Positions 25,830-38,100 of a stretch of 64,000 nucleotides of DNA are shown piece after piece. The notes beneath the pieces are model-generated. The model saw only the letters and a list, made by a program, of their open reading frames with translations. It was not told where the DNA came from and did not search any database. How positions within the stretch are numbered: position 1 is the first letter of the stretch; each line of letters starts with the position of its first letter. The position numbers and the translations under genes are program-made. Source of the DNA: Apus apus (taxonomy: Eukaryota; Chordata; Aves; Apodiformes; Apodidae). The stretch covers positions 129,118,568-129,182,567 of the forward strand of contig NC_067283.1 of assembly GCF_020740795.1 (NCBI RefSeq), in the 5' to 3' direction.

Positions 25830-26441
25830 ATACTGTGTCAACCAGACTACTTATCTACCTCTAAATATAACATTCTAGACTTCTTCATAACATAAGTATT
25901 TGAATAATGAATGTATAACTTCTTAGTTCACTGACTCTGGGAGTTTATTTCCTTTTGCTTCCTTTAACTACTTCACAAAACAAATTCAACCAGAAAAAAG
26001 GGCTTTCATCAGAAATTCTGGCACATTTTTTCACCTGAGTGTCCTCTGTGTAATCCAATTATTTGGATTTCTTCTTAGTAAGAAAAGTGAAAATGCTTTA
26101 CAGCCTTCTGATCATTAAAAAAAAAAAAAAAAAAAAAAAGACTTCTTTCTCACAGTTAACAGCATTTTCTTTGAAGCTTTACTGCCAAGAAGCCTTTTTT
26201 TTTTTTTTTTTTTTAACCTTTCAATCAATTTTGGAGCTTTCACTGCCAAGCTGAAAAGTAACGGATACCAACTTGAGTTATGCTAAATTGTTTCAGTGAA
26301 CCAATTTTGTGAAGTGCCTTCTGTTTTAGCACTTTAAGTTTCTCACACTGACTTCTGACATTCCACTTTCCTAGATGACAGGAAAGGTCTGTTTGTAGTT
26401 TGTATTAAAGTGTGCCAATACTTGTATATTAACAAGATTTT

Positions 26442-26447
26442 TTTAAT
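26442..26447 (-). terminator. Candidate RBIS poly(A) signal (ATTAAA)
   Basis: TTTAAT on the + strand is ATTAAA on the minus strand, 72 bases past the RBIS stop codon. It shares three bases with the E2F5 AATAAA. A canonical minus-strand AATAAA also occurs at 25944-25949, which would carry RBIS RNA well into the E2F5 3' UTR. Confidence 0.5.
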
Positions 26448-26450
26448 AAA
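26445..26450 (+). terminator. E2F5 poly(A) signal
   Basis: Canonical AATAAA about 615 bases after the E2F5 stop. It overlaps, on the opposite strand, an ATTAAA that could serve RBIS. Confidence 0.75.
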
Positions 26451-26519
26451 ATTGTACAAACAAAGCCATCAGTACTTTTGATCTTCATTCCTGGAAATCC
26501 CTTCATTGTCCATTATGCA

Positions 26520-29500
26520 TTACAACTGAGATAACAGGCTTGTGGCAGCATCCACGTTCGCTGGTTCCTCTTCCAGATGTGCAGAAACCTAAAATAAATT
26601 AGTCACAGTTTGAAGTAGAAAGCAGTGTCTTTTTACTCTGCTTGAAAAAAAACCCACACTAATAAATACCTGTTACCTAGAAGATTAATTTGTCGTTACA
26701 TATTTAATTTAGACTTATTTTACAGTCAGAATTCAGCATCTAGGGGGCCACAGAATTAAGTAAACTTGACAGATAAGCAGCCAATACTTTATGCTGCAAG
26801 AGAAAGACAAAGCATCATGCCAGTAATATAACATACATGGCCAAATGCAAATAGGCTTAGCTTTTAGTTCAGGAAACGCTTCAGACCACGTAATTTTGCC
26901 ATTTTGGAGAAAATACTATTGCAGCCTAAGTGATGAAATCCAACATTACATTATGTACAGCCCTACCAGCATGTGAGCAGTGGTAGAGTCTGAATTTCTG
27001 GCTGCATGCAATAGCAAGCCAGCAGGGATAGGGCCACCAACTGCCTTGAAACCCTTGCTCAGCCTCATACTGTGCTGGCAGAAGTCACCTAGGTTTCATT
27101 TTTCCCTCAGCCTTTCCTTATTGTATTTGACACTCATTCTGTTGCTCCCAGCCATACAGGAACTTGGTCACCCCAGGCACAGTAATTAAAACTCAACTCA
27201 TATCCACTTCTCCCAACTCCCTCTACTTCCCTCAACAGCCAAGATGGATTAATCTGTACTTCATCCTGGCCCATGGCTTTCTCCCCCAAGCCATGCCCAT
27301 ACACCAGCAAGCATCAGCAATAAGAGTTTATACAGAGGAGCTTGTCTGCAATTAAAGTCTGCAAATGTGTTTCTTTCTCAAGACTGCAGGTAGCCCTGTT
27401 TATTTATGGAGCAGACAAAGGAAGACATGTGAAGCACTGTCTTGAACCCCAAGTACTGCAGGCAAGAGCTCTACTACAGAAATTGCTGTTACAGGTTTTG
27501 GTACTTGTGATGAGGGAGTATGAAGGCTTAGGAACTGGGAACAGAAAGAGGCAAAGTTCTTTAGTTCAAAGCACTATTGCGTGTTTCAGGTAGGAAACGG
27601 CGAGGTTCATCCTTACTTTCTGTGTCTATTCCTGTTGAGGCATAAGTCTCTAATCAAGGGGCTGAAGTTGCAATTAACTTTGAAAAAATCAATTAAAAAC
27701 CACCTAGAATGTAATTTCAAAGTATGTTTTGGAAGCATGCTCTGGCTTGGCTGCCCACCCCCCTCTCTCTTGACTTTAGTTACACAGCACTTGAATATGC
27801 TAACCATATTTCAGCATTACCACACAGCTGAAATGAATAAAGCTGGGATCATAGCTTTAAAGCAACTGCATTAATTGGCTGCACTCTTAGAGCCAGAACA
27901 TAATGCTTTGAACATGCACTTTCTTCATGTACCTCCTCAGATTTTTTACAAGGGGTAATTACCTGCTGATTCTTCTGAGGTTCTGCTGCAGTGCCTTTTG
28001 ATAGCTGCTGTACTTCTTTCTGAACTTCAGCAAATGCTTTATTTATTGCATTAACTTTCTCAGCATTTCTAATGTTTATCTAGGAGGGAAAAAAAGACAC
28101 ACATTGATAGTTTTTACTTAAATTCCACTGGCATGTAAAACTACACCTTCGTGTAACTACTGAACAGCCAGTGTTACATGCCTATCTTCCAAAATTACTT
28201 TTTCGTAGGTATGTTTTTAAACTTTAGTTTATCTGTTACTTAGTTTTATCATTAAGTCATGTACTACTAATGTTCTAATAAATGAAATTTATGAAAGCAG
28301 TTAAACTTGTTCTATTAGAAAGGGACCCCATAGTGATCCAGAAACAGAACACAAAGAAAACAAAAGCCAGACTCTGGACAGGCCATGCTATGCTGCCCTC
28401 AGCTCTTAGCTGGAGTGGAGTTCCAGGAAGGGCTCCTTCCTTTGTAAATGATCTTACCATTTGGAATTTATTCCAGTAGTTTGCCTTTCAACATCACATT
28501 TCTATTTGTTCATACTGTGGGTCTAGCCAGCAACATCTGTCAGATTTTGCTAGGGTATTTAAAGAAACTTGTATGGCTGCAGCAGACCAGGACATGTATC
28601 TGGTCCCTGGACACCTCACAGCTTCACTTACTAGCCCAAATCTGCCTTTGTAAGTTATTTTCAGCAAAAATGCTTGCTTTCGGAGGGAAAAGCCTAAGAT
28701 ATGGACGTGTGCTGTGCTCCGAGGACAGTAATCTGTGGTAGAGGATGCACGGGGCCATCAACTCTTTCAATCTGCAGCAAATTAAAGTTCAGCTGATCTC
28801 AGCCCTAGCACCTGTTGCTTCTGAAGCACCAAGTTTGGAACATGCTTGTAGCCAGATACTGGCCTATTACATTGCAAATGTTCCAGAAGCACGCTCATAC
28901 TTCTTCAGGCAATCCCAAATTCCAGGATGCCTACTGTTGTTCCAAAGGTAATTCCTGTAATTCACCTCTCAGCAACTTACATAGGCAGAAGTAAACCGTG
29001 ATGTGTTACACGTATTCATTTTGCTTTCAAAGCTTCCGTGATGTCAGGGCATGTGTACATGAACAGTAATTAAATTTATTCTAAGTGCAAGACATAAAGA
29101 ACCAGTAGTAAGAAAGCAGGGGCAAGAGGCTGATAAAACAAGCCTATTCAGATTAGCACTTTAATTCATAATAACATGGATGATGAGCCAAGAAATAGGG
29201 ACTTCACTCCTAGCTCAAGGCAGAGTGGATGGGACTGTGGGCAATGCAATACACAAAGAGCTTAGGTTTCCCATCAGGGCTTGCTACTGTTTTCCAGCTT
29301 CACAGGGGTGCAGTAAGGTTCCGGTCAGTTTTAATACCTGGTATCCTTCTCAGCTACTCTGGCAAGACTGCTCTGTAGAAGGATGCTCTATAGCTAGCAT
29401 GTGAATCTATATAAAAAATGGTTCAAATATTTATAATAGGCTTTTATCTATTAAAGAATGAACCTATTTTAACAGGTTTTCTGAGCGTTGTCCTGTACTG

Positions 29501-31217
29501 CCTAATGATAAGCAAATCCCTAGAGGCTTAATGAATTAAAGAATATAGCTTCAAACACAGAGAATAAAATTTTACTCCTAATAAGCTACTGACTTTCCAT
29601 GAGTGTGTTTTTAAACCTGTTTCTCCTTTTACTATATAGAGCCCTCTAGACTAAGTGGAGATGTGACGCCCAGCAATATGAAAGTGTTTAGAGGCTTCCT
29701 GTTTATTTCCAGTTTGTTACACTCCTGTCTGTCTACCAGATTAACTTGTCAAGTGGCTTTAGCTTCCAGGAGAAAATCTGAAACAGCCTTTTTTTTAGAG
29801 CTGCTATTTAACACTGTTTGCTTAGCAAACTACAACTAAATCTAACAGAACAGTAAGCCCCTAACTTTCTGCTTTTATTATCAAATGCCCTTCTAGAGGG
29901 GCAGGCTGAACTCTCAGCAGATCACACAGTTCAGGCAGGAGGCAGGATTTGAGAAGATACTGTATAATGACTTGCTGCTACCAAGAGGAAAACTCTTGCT
30001 TAGATCACCCCAGTCCTCTTCCCCTGCATTGCTTGTAGCCACACAACCCACCCTCTTCCTCCTCTAGGCTGTGGTGCTCTCCAGACATGAAAATTACTTC
30101 TGCTTGTTTACTTTCCCATTGCTCTAGTGTGTTAAATTAGGTCACAGCAGGGTCTGAGGAGCATCCCAGCCCACCTAAGGTGTCAAAAAGGGGCGTTGCA
30201 ACTTAACATATATGGCAGTGTGTGCTCGTAGATCTGTTCACTGCATCTCACTGACACAGTCTTACTTGACAACTTGGACAAATAAGCAGCCACTGGATCA
30301 GAAAAGGCTCCATCCTTTCCAGTTCTTTCTCTCAAAAAATGTTTCTCTCTGCTCTTGTTCATAATTAAGTGTTCAGCTCTCAAGCCCAGCAGAGAAAAAT
30401 GCAAAATGCATTTTTAATTGTTGTTGCTGCTGCTTTAGCAAGTTGTATCACCTAGCATGCAATAAGTTTCTAAGCCAGCATCAAGGTGAGCTGTGGGAAC
30501 TCAGCCCAGAGCCTGGTAAGGGAATGTGGGGTCAGGAATATGACAGAAAGGAGCAGGAGTTCCCCTTGCAGCATCTGTGCCTGGTGGTTTGGATCAAGCC
30601 AGTCTGTTACACTGCACCCTGAATTACGGCATCAGGGATGTTGCAAGTGTCCTCCAGTAAACGTAAGCTCATTAAACAAGTGATGTTACCACATTCCGCG
30701 GGACATGCTGAGATGCTATCAGATACCTTCCAAATGACCCCCCTGAAGAACAGCTTCAAGTCGTACATGGCAGATGCCTGCAGGAAATTAGTCAAATAGA
30801 CTTTCTGCGCTTTTCTTTTTGAGGGTGACGACATCCACCTGTACACCTAATTTTCAGGTGGAAATTGTGTACTTGGCAATTTGTTGCCCAGAAGAATACT
30901 GCCCATCAGACAGCTCTGTTCCGTCTGTCAGAGGAAGCCCAGGAGAAGGAGCCAAGCCCAGGGAAGCGGCCAGGCCCTCCCGGCCGCCGCCCCGCGTGGG
31001 ACCTGCTGTGGAGGCAGCAGGGCCGAGGCCCGAGGCCGTGCCGCTCCCGGGCCTTTCCCCGACACGCCTCCTCCCGCCCGGCGGGCCCCGCGCCACTCAC
31101 CTGCTTCAGCCCGGAGGTGACGGGTCGCGCCTTGCCCTTGCCCTTGCCCTTGGCGCCGCGGCGGGCGATGCTGAAGACGTTCGCTGCCTTGGCCGCCCGC
31201 GACCGGCTCTTCCCCAT
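26520..31217 (-). CDS. RBIS: RBIS (C8orf59 orthologue), ribosome biogenesis factor, 100 aa
   Basis: Three minus-strand exons: 31217-31101 (MGKSRSRAAKAANVFSIARR to SGLKQ), 28079-27963 (INIRNAEKVNAINKAFAEVQ to KNQQ) and 26588-26520 (VSAHLEEEPANVDAATSLL to TAA). The first two are 39 codons each, all in phase 0 with AG/GT borders. The total of 100 residues equals the human length that I recall. The N-terminus is strongly basic with a GKGKGKGK repeat, consistent with nucleolar targeting and RNA contact. The middle is a short helix and the end is acidic. RBIS is described as a nucleolar factor for 60S subunit production. It is tail-to-tail with E2F5 and head-to-head with CA13, as in other vertebrates. 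The hexamer repeat coding for Gly-Lys lies at about 31,127-31,152 and could vary in length. Confidence 0.93.
26589..27962 (-). other. RBIS intron 2
   Basis: A 1.37-kb intron between the last two RBIS exons. No second gene or clear repeat was seen; apparent short ORFs are not supported. Confidence 0.7.
28080..31100 (-). other. RBIS intron 1
   Basis: A 3.0-kb intron, AT-rich except for its 5' end in the CpG island. I looked for an intronic snoRNA on the minus strand (paired C and D boxes) and saw none I could support. Confidence 0.6.
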
Positions 31218-31247
31218 GGCGGCGGCGGCGCGCGACGGGCGGCCGGA

Positions 31248-31255
31248 TGACGTCA
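31248..31255 (-). promoter_or_regulatory. Perfect palindromic CRE/ATF site
   Basis: TGACGTCA, 31 bases upstream of the RBIS start codon. It is a full 8-bp CREB/ATF palindrome inside a CpG island, the context where such sites are usually functional. The reversed CCAAT box 20-odd bases farther up supports a core promoter for RBIS. Confidence 0.65.
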
Positions 31256-32046
31256 CACCGCGCGCCGGGGAACCGCCAATCCTCGGCAGCACCGGCAGGG
31301 GCGGCGGCGCCGCGCGGGGCCGGCAGGGGGCGCTGCAACCCCGGCCCTCGTCCCGGTCCGCGGGCCGGTTCCCTGCTGCTGCCGCGCGCCGCAGCCCGCT
31401 TCCAGCGCGGGAAGGACAGCGGCGCTGTCGCTGCTGGCCGCCGCGGTGAGCGCCGCGGTGCCAGAGCACTTGCCGGACAGCCCCTGTCACACACACTCAA
31501 CAGTAATTTCGAGCGGGCCGTAGGAAACCTGCCTTACGGGCCCCGACTGTAAAACGTGACTCTTTCCACGGCCGGTTCCAAGGGGAATTTTTTCTCACTC
31601 CGCTCGAACCACGGCGGGAGCACAGAGCCCCGCAGCGAGGGCCGGGCAGCGCTGCTCATTCTGCTTGATCTCCCGGGGTACTGGTGGGGGATTAACCCCA
31701 GGAACAGACGCTTATTTCCCCGTCTTTTCTTGCCCCACATCCCGTGGCACTTGCGGGGGGCTGGCTGACAGGCAGCAGCTTCGCTCCCTTGGAGCGGTCC
31801 CTTAGGAGGTGACACCGCAGCTACCGACCGGCCGCTGCCCCGGAGCCGCCCCGCCGGCGCTGCGCTGCGGGGACGTCGGGCGGCGAGGGGCTGGGGGCAA
31901 GCACAGGCACGGAGGGGCCAGGGGGCCGGGGCCGGGCTGGGCTGGGCGGGCGCGGAGCGCTGCAGGCTCCTTATCGGCGCCCCAGCATCGGGGCGTCGCC
32001 GCCCGTCGCCTTCAAAGCGGGCGGCGGTGACGGAACCGCCGCCTCT

Positions 32047-32070
32047 CCCGTCCCGTCCCGTCCCGTCCCA
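32047..32070 (+). repeat. (CCCGT)n repeat in the CA13 5' leader
   Basis: Four tandem CCCGT pentamers with a decayed continuation (CAGTCCGTCTCGTCCCG), ending about 15 bases before the CA13 start codon. It is probably part of the 5' UTR. Confidence 0.8.
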
Positions 32071-32101
32071 GTCCGTCTCGTCCCGCCAGGAGACCAGAGC
32101 C

Positions 32102-35100
32102 ATGCTGCACTGGGGATACGACGAGCACAACGGTAGGGCGGCAGCGGGGGGCGGCGGGCGGCGGGCCGGGGTGCTCCCCGCGGGGCCATCGAGGCGGCCA
32201 GCGGGGTAGCCCCGAGGGCAGCTCCCGCAGCTGCGCTGGGCAGCTCCCCAGCCCAGCAGAAAGCTGAATTAGCGGAAATGGTGTCGAGGCTTTGCATCGT
32301 AAGACCGAGCAGATTTTTGTCTCGGAATGATGCAAGCCTGCCTGCTGAGAGAGGTGTTCGATGCGTGCGGCATCGCCTGCCAGCCTCGGGTCGGGAGGGG
32401 GTTGGCTCTGAGTTGGAAAATTGGTCTGTCTCGTTCCCTGTAAGGGTTTCATTTGCTCGTCTAGTTGAGTAGTTGAATGCACATATCCGCAAATTGTTAG
32501 ACAGTCACGCTGATCTGCTGTATCGGCGGTGCCTTTCTGTCTTTGGCTGCATTCTGCTTCTGCTGTACGGTGGGAAATACTAGGTCATGGAATCAGTCAT
32601 TTGAATGTATCACTATGCACCCAAGAGGAGATGCTTCTGGATTTTAGTTGTTTCATGGTTTCCTTAATTGTGTCGGTCTTTGAAGTCCCAAGATGTGCTC
32701 ATCAGCAGGCTTAAAGACTTTCCTCTGGTTTGCATTTTAAGTCATGCAAACGCTGCTCCCGTGTGCAGACTGGTTCAGAAGTCATGCAAGTAAAAATGAA
32801 AGTGCTTTTTGTAAATTGGAGACTCAGCTCTGATAAAGTAAATGGAATAACTTATATTGTCTGTTAAAATATACAGAGAAGTAAAACACCATGCTAATAA
32901 AAAAGGAAAGCTATATGTTTGCATATACTGATGCCTATGGGAGTATGCTTCATTTATGTTATTACTTGGAGTTTGGAATACTGTTTGTGCAAGTACTGTC
33001 TTTCCTTCCTGGACCTTTTGTTCAATCTTTTCTGTATGGATATACTTTTCCTGAAAAACTGGCTGGTGGTGGATCGCAGTGATGTTGCAATGATTAGGTG
33101 TGTTATCTACTGTTGTGCAGTCTACTCTACTCCTCCCCTGAGGACGTAAATGGGTCTTGTTTTTCAAATTTGTTTCTCTCTGTTTTCCAAGAGTGTGGTG
33201 GACTTCACCTGCACTGTCCAGATAAGAAACCCACTTTCCCTCCCTTCTCCTACCCCTCCTCCTTTGCTGTCCTCAACTTCTAAAAAGGGGAGGGCAGCAG
33301 AATTTCTATCAGGGTGGCCCTGGGCCTTGTTTGAGGCCCCATTTCTCCTATAAAATTTTGTTTACTAGCTCGTGACATATTTGGGGTGGAATTTGATTTT
33401 CTCGCTCTCCTCTTCTCTTGGAGCCCCCGGCAGCTGAGGTGGGCAATTCTTCATCAGTCCATCTCCTTTCTCCCACCTCTCACAGGACACTAAAGAGAGG
33501 CTTGGATGTCCAACACGTCACTGCTCTTCCCTAGCATCCAGTTTTATTTCTCATCTTTTTCTCTTTTTATGCATTTATTTTATTAGTTTTGCTTGTTTAA
33601 GTCTAAGATTAGCTTTTGCAACTAAGGAGATATCAACACAGTGAAATTAATGAAATTTGGTGTGGTCATATATTAAAACTGACTTCCTGAAGAGTTGGAA
33701 AGACATCTGCATTCACTCTGAGTTCTGTGTTTGTTACTTGCAGTGCTAAAAGTACTGTTTTTATAAACACAGGGGGGAGAAATGCATTTGCCCCTTAGCG
33801 ATAATAACCACAACACAATCATTCTGTGTGTTAACTGTCAAATATTACACGTACATGCCTGCATCTGTGTTGTATCTATCTATAAGGATGTGGTCAGACT
33901 GGTACACACAGAATTAAATGTTCTCCCCTGCTTTGATGAACACATATCTGAAATGCAAAGAGGCATTATTTTATATCTGTGCAAATCTTGGCCATTGCTC
34001 TCCTGCCATTGTTCTTGCCTCACACTTTTGATGGTACTTATTACCTAGCTGCTTAAGGTTCCTGTGAAGAGGGAAGTGTTCTTGCCCCTTCACAGAAATG
34101 GTCTGCTTAGTTAACGGGGGAATTGCCTTAGTTAAAAGACAAATCAAGAATCAATTGCCTTCAGTTTACTATTTGTTCAATAAAATATATGGGAAGTACT
34201 TACATGTGTTTTACTGCAAAAATGTGTCTTGGTCTACTTACTACTCTAACACTGAGGTGTTTTATAAATAAAAAGGCTTATAAAATCCTTGTTGTGTTAT
34301 TTTTTTTCTCCTTCCTGAGAATAATTACATAGTTTTGATGTCAGCTTTAAAAAACAGCACTTGATTATAGCCATTTTTTATTTCTTTTTATTAGAGCTAA
34401 TCTTAGTGCAAGCTAATGTGCAACCAAATTACTTGCTAACCTGTCTTTATAAATAGAAGTATTTTGGATATGACAAACTGGGCAGTGAAATCTTTTTAGG
34501 AATAAATGAGGATGTGATCCTGCAAAGGGCAGACCGTACCAAACTACATATAATAACACACTGTCAAAAAACCCCACAACTATTAACTTTTATGTATGTC
34601 CTCTATTTATGCAAGTATAGAGGGTATAGAGGGTCACTGCAACTGACCCATATTCTGTGATGTCTCTGCTAGGCTTTTTTGAAGTTAGTCTAATCCTTTG
34701 ATAAAACTCATCACCTTTAACTCCAGCTGGAGTTTAAAAAAGCACCACTGTTGGGTGCTATAATGACAAGCTCATAAGTCTCTTCCCTATGAGATTCAGT
34801 TCATGAACTTAATGTGTGCAGTGCTGGAGGGTACCATTAAGTAGTGATAGCCTAATCTAAAAGTGACAGCTGTGTGTACCACATTTGGTAACTCTGTGTC
34901 CAAAATAAAGGCATGCAATCTTCTGGGCAGATGGTTCCGTTTCTTGTCCTAAATCTTAGTCACAACAGCTTTGATTGTAAAGAGCTACTAGGAAATCTCC
35001 TCTAGCAAAAGAACATTTTCCCATCAACAGGAGGAAATTTCATAGTTCAAAAATCAGTATATTTGATTCAGCAAATTAAAAAATGAATGGAGGTGAAGCT

Positions 35101-38100
35101 CTGAGTTACACATTCCTGGTTATGTCTTAAAGTACACATCTAGAAAATTAAACTGTACATTATGTTGAGACAGAGGCATGTAATTCAGATCCAAAGTCAG
35201 AAGAAATTTTCATTCTGGAGATCCCACTGGCTTAAATCTGATTGTATGACATGCATTTGAACGTCTTGTTCATGTTCTAACTGTAATGTGTTGCTTTCCA
35301 ACAGTCACACACAATGTTTCCTTTGGGATGGGATCCATAGTGATGCATTGAGCCATAGTTTTCTTAGACTGGCAAGAGTATGATAATTGTGTGAGACTCC
35401 TGGTAGATAATCCAGTAAGGAATACCTCTTGCTATGACCAAGTGATGAAAAACGAGCTGATATTTCTTGATATTTTCCTGTATTTTCTGAAATGTCTTAT
35501 TTCTGGATGTCTCATGTTACTGACAGATACTTAATCACCAAAGCAAAAGATTAGTTTGGTCATCTTGCTAAGGACAAATACAAAAGCAGGTTCAATGTCT
35601 TTTTAGAAGTGAAGTTTATTGTTGAATAGTTAGCTACTGCCAGAATCACAGCCTTGGGTCCTCTTTTTGGCATATTCATATTATTTATTAATCCAAATAA
35701 TTCATATTATTTACTGTACCATAACTACTTGCTGCTGAGTTGGAGCAATGGGGCCAATAATTATATTTTGCCTTTCCTCAGTTTAGGAATATCCTAAGCA
35801 TTAAAATTAAGTAGCAGTAAGCTTTTTCTAAGCATCCTAAATCACAGCAGTTGGTTAGATATAAATGATGGAACGGTGCTTCTTTAATTCATAAAATTAT
35901 ACCTTATGTCTCTAACTACAAGGTCCTAGGATCTAAACACAATTAATTAAACAAAATTATATAGTGATAAACTGTATGTAATTAAAATATTGAATGGATT
36001 TGATGATGATTTGTGAAGTAAGAATAATTCAGTTTAAACAGCTTTATGTCTCAAACAGAAGGATTTTTATCTTCTGCCTTAGAATTGGTTTCCTTAATGA
36101 GTTTAGTTAATGAAGTCATTAAAAAAAAGGACTTTTAAAAAAAGTAAAGTCTGAAGACCCTTGCTTTTGTTCTACCTAGGGCTTAGGTCTTATGGTAGTC
36201 TTCAAAAGCTGCTCCTTCCTTATTGTATTTTTTGGTGCTGCTCAGAGGAGAGTGGGGTGCCGCCCAGGTGGTTGTGCAGGCGGCTTCCCTACGGCACTGT
36301 GGGACTCTGATTTATTGCAGAGGTGCTTGGGTTATTTTAGCACCTGTGAGTTTCTGAGCTATGTTCACTTCTATTGAAGTCAAGGAGAGAAAAATATCTG
36401 ACAACTTTTGATGTTAGGCTATTAATCACAGCATTAATACATTTTAATCCTTTTTTGTCATCATGTTTATTTACATCCTAAGCCATCTGGAAAGACCAAA
36501 ACCAACAGGCCGATTTTGAGATCAATTGCCTTCAATATAGGGAGTTAGGAGGATTTCCAGTGATGCAGATTTTATAAGATCATGTTTTGATGTTAATATT
36601 TAAGTTTTTCTCTTATCAAGTCTCTCTTAGTTGATTTATTATGCTTCTTACCCATAATAAGCCTGGAGGAAAAATAACAGCTTTGCTTTTTATGATACTG
36701 AAAGTAGCCCTGCAGACTTTTCCCTTACCTTACCCTCTTTTCCATCCTGAACCTTGTTTGATATCTTTACCTTACAGAACATATGCCCCAAGGAATTTAT
36801 TGTTCCTATTTTTCCTCTATGATCTCTTTCTGCATGGTTTATTATTCAAATACAGTTCAACGATGTCACATTTATTCTTAATGGGGACTCTCTGATGTTT
36901 AGTAGACAAGAACAGATACCTCACACATCTCACCAATGAAGCTTTTCTTACTGTTTTAGAATGGCATTTGCCATTTTTCTAATATCCATATTGTTGATTT
37001 ACAGACACAATGCTTTTTATCAGACTTTTGGCTGAGCTTGCATGGATAGAGGAAGGTTAACTCCAGATCACTAGTACTGCTTAACAGATTCTTTAGCGTG
37101 TTCATTTCTAGCTAAATCTGGTGAAAGGTGGTACAAATCTGTGTCTGGAAGATCGGCTCTCATTTATCAGCAGGAGGTAGTAGAAACCCAAGCCTCGCAG
37201 AGGCACCACTGTCCTGAGTGTTCCTGTCCTTAGCCATGTTTTTGTCAGCACTCTAAGTGTGCTTGTATGTGTATGTGTGTGTAGACTTTATGGTTAGAGG
37301 GTGACTCTCTTGTCTTGTGATAGCTGGTTTGCAGGGTTCATGTGTTGGGAGGAGGTGATAGGTTGTGCGGCGCTGCTTAGGTTACATTAAGTAAACAGCT
37401 ACCTACTACATGGCCTATGTGGCCTTGTTGAAAGGCCAAATTCAGTTGGATGCATCATGCAAGGTCGATAAAGGGCTTCTGAGAACTGCTGTTGCAATGT
37501 GGAGCAGCAAAAGTACCTGAATATCTTGATCTGTGCTTTTCTGGTGCATGCTTTTTGAATTTAAAAGATGCAAACAGTAACAATTCAAGCAAAGTCTTCT
37601 TTTATTCAAAGCAGGGCTCTGCCATCAGTTTAGACTTCTCCAATGTGTTGCAGGGCCTGCCCACTGGAAGGAGGTATTTCCTATTGCTAATGGAGACCGT
37701 CAGTCACCCATCGACATCAAAACTGAGGAAACCAAGTATGATCCCTCTCTTCGTCCTCTAAATCCGAATTACGATCCAGCTTCTGCTAAAATCATCCTTA
37801 ACAATGGGCACTCTACCAGTGTGGAGTTTGATGACACCGTCAACAAATCAGGTTTGTTCCTTTCCTGTTGTACTGTGTCTTCTTCCACTGCTTTCTGGAT
37901 AGAGTACATACAGCCTGGGCATGTCTCCCTGCAGGGTATGAACTCCTCAAACAGTAAGATACTGCTCCTCCAGATGAGAGATTCCTTTTTTTTGTTTTGT
38001 TTTTGTTCTGTCTTTCAGCATGAAACAATGTGGGAACATATTTGGACATGAGTTTGAGGTTGTGTTTCTCAGACAGGACTAAGATTCTGCTTTCACAGTG

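Larger units (their letters stand above)
25830..26475 (+). other. E2F5 3' UTR
   Basis: Runs from the stop codon to just past AATAAA at 26445-26450. It contains A23 (26117-26139) and T20 (26195-26214), which are complementary in RNA and about 55 bases apart. Two near-copies of GCTTTACTGCCAAG flank the T run (about 26,176 and 26,237). Confidence 0.75.
30950..32260. promoter_or_regulatory. Shared CpG island and bidirectional promoter of RBIS and CA13
   Basis: Dense CpG and high GC, with abrupt change to AT-rich sequence on both sides. The RBIS start codon (31217, minus) and the CA13 start codon (32102, plus) lie 884 bases apart and point away from each other. A perfect CRE, TGACGTCA, sits at 31248-31255, and a CCAAT box at 31276-31280 lies close to the RBIS side. 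No TATA box was noted between them. Confidence 0.85.

Noticed and set aside
26980-31100. Possible intronic snoRNA genes in RBIS introns
   Set aside because: No paired C/D boxes or H/ACA layout on the minus strand that I could support by eye.
30854-32492. Many overlapping ORFs of 100-198 codons on both strands around the RBIS/CA13 starts
   Set aside because: Artefacts of CpG-island composition. Only RBIS exon 1 and CA13 exon 1 have phase-consistent splice partners.
36235-36310. GC-rich patch in CA13 intron 1 as a hidden exon
   Set aside because: No coding frame with acceptor and donor in a compatible phase (phase 1), and CA13 exons 1 and 2 join perfectly without it.
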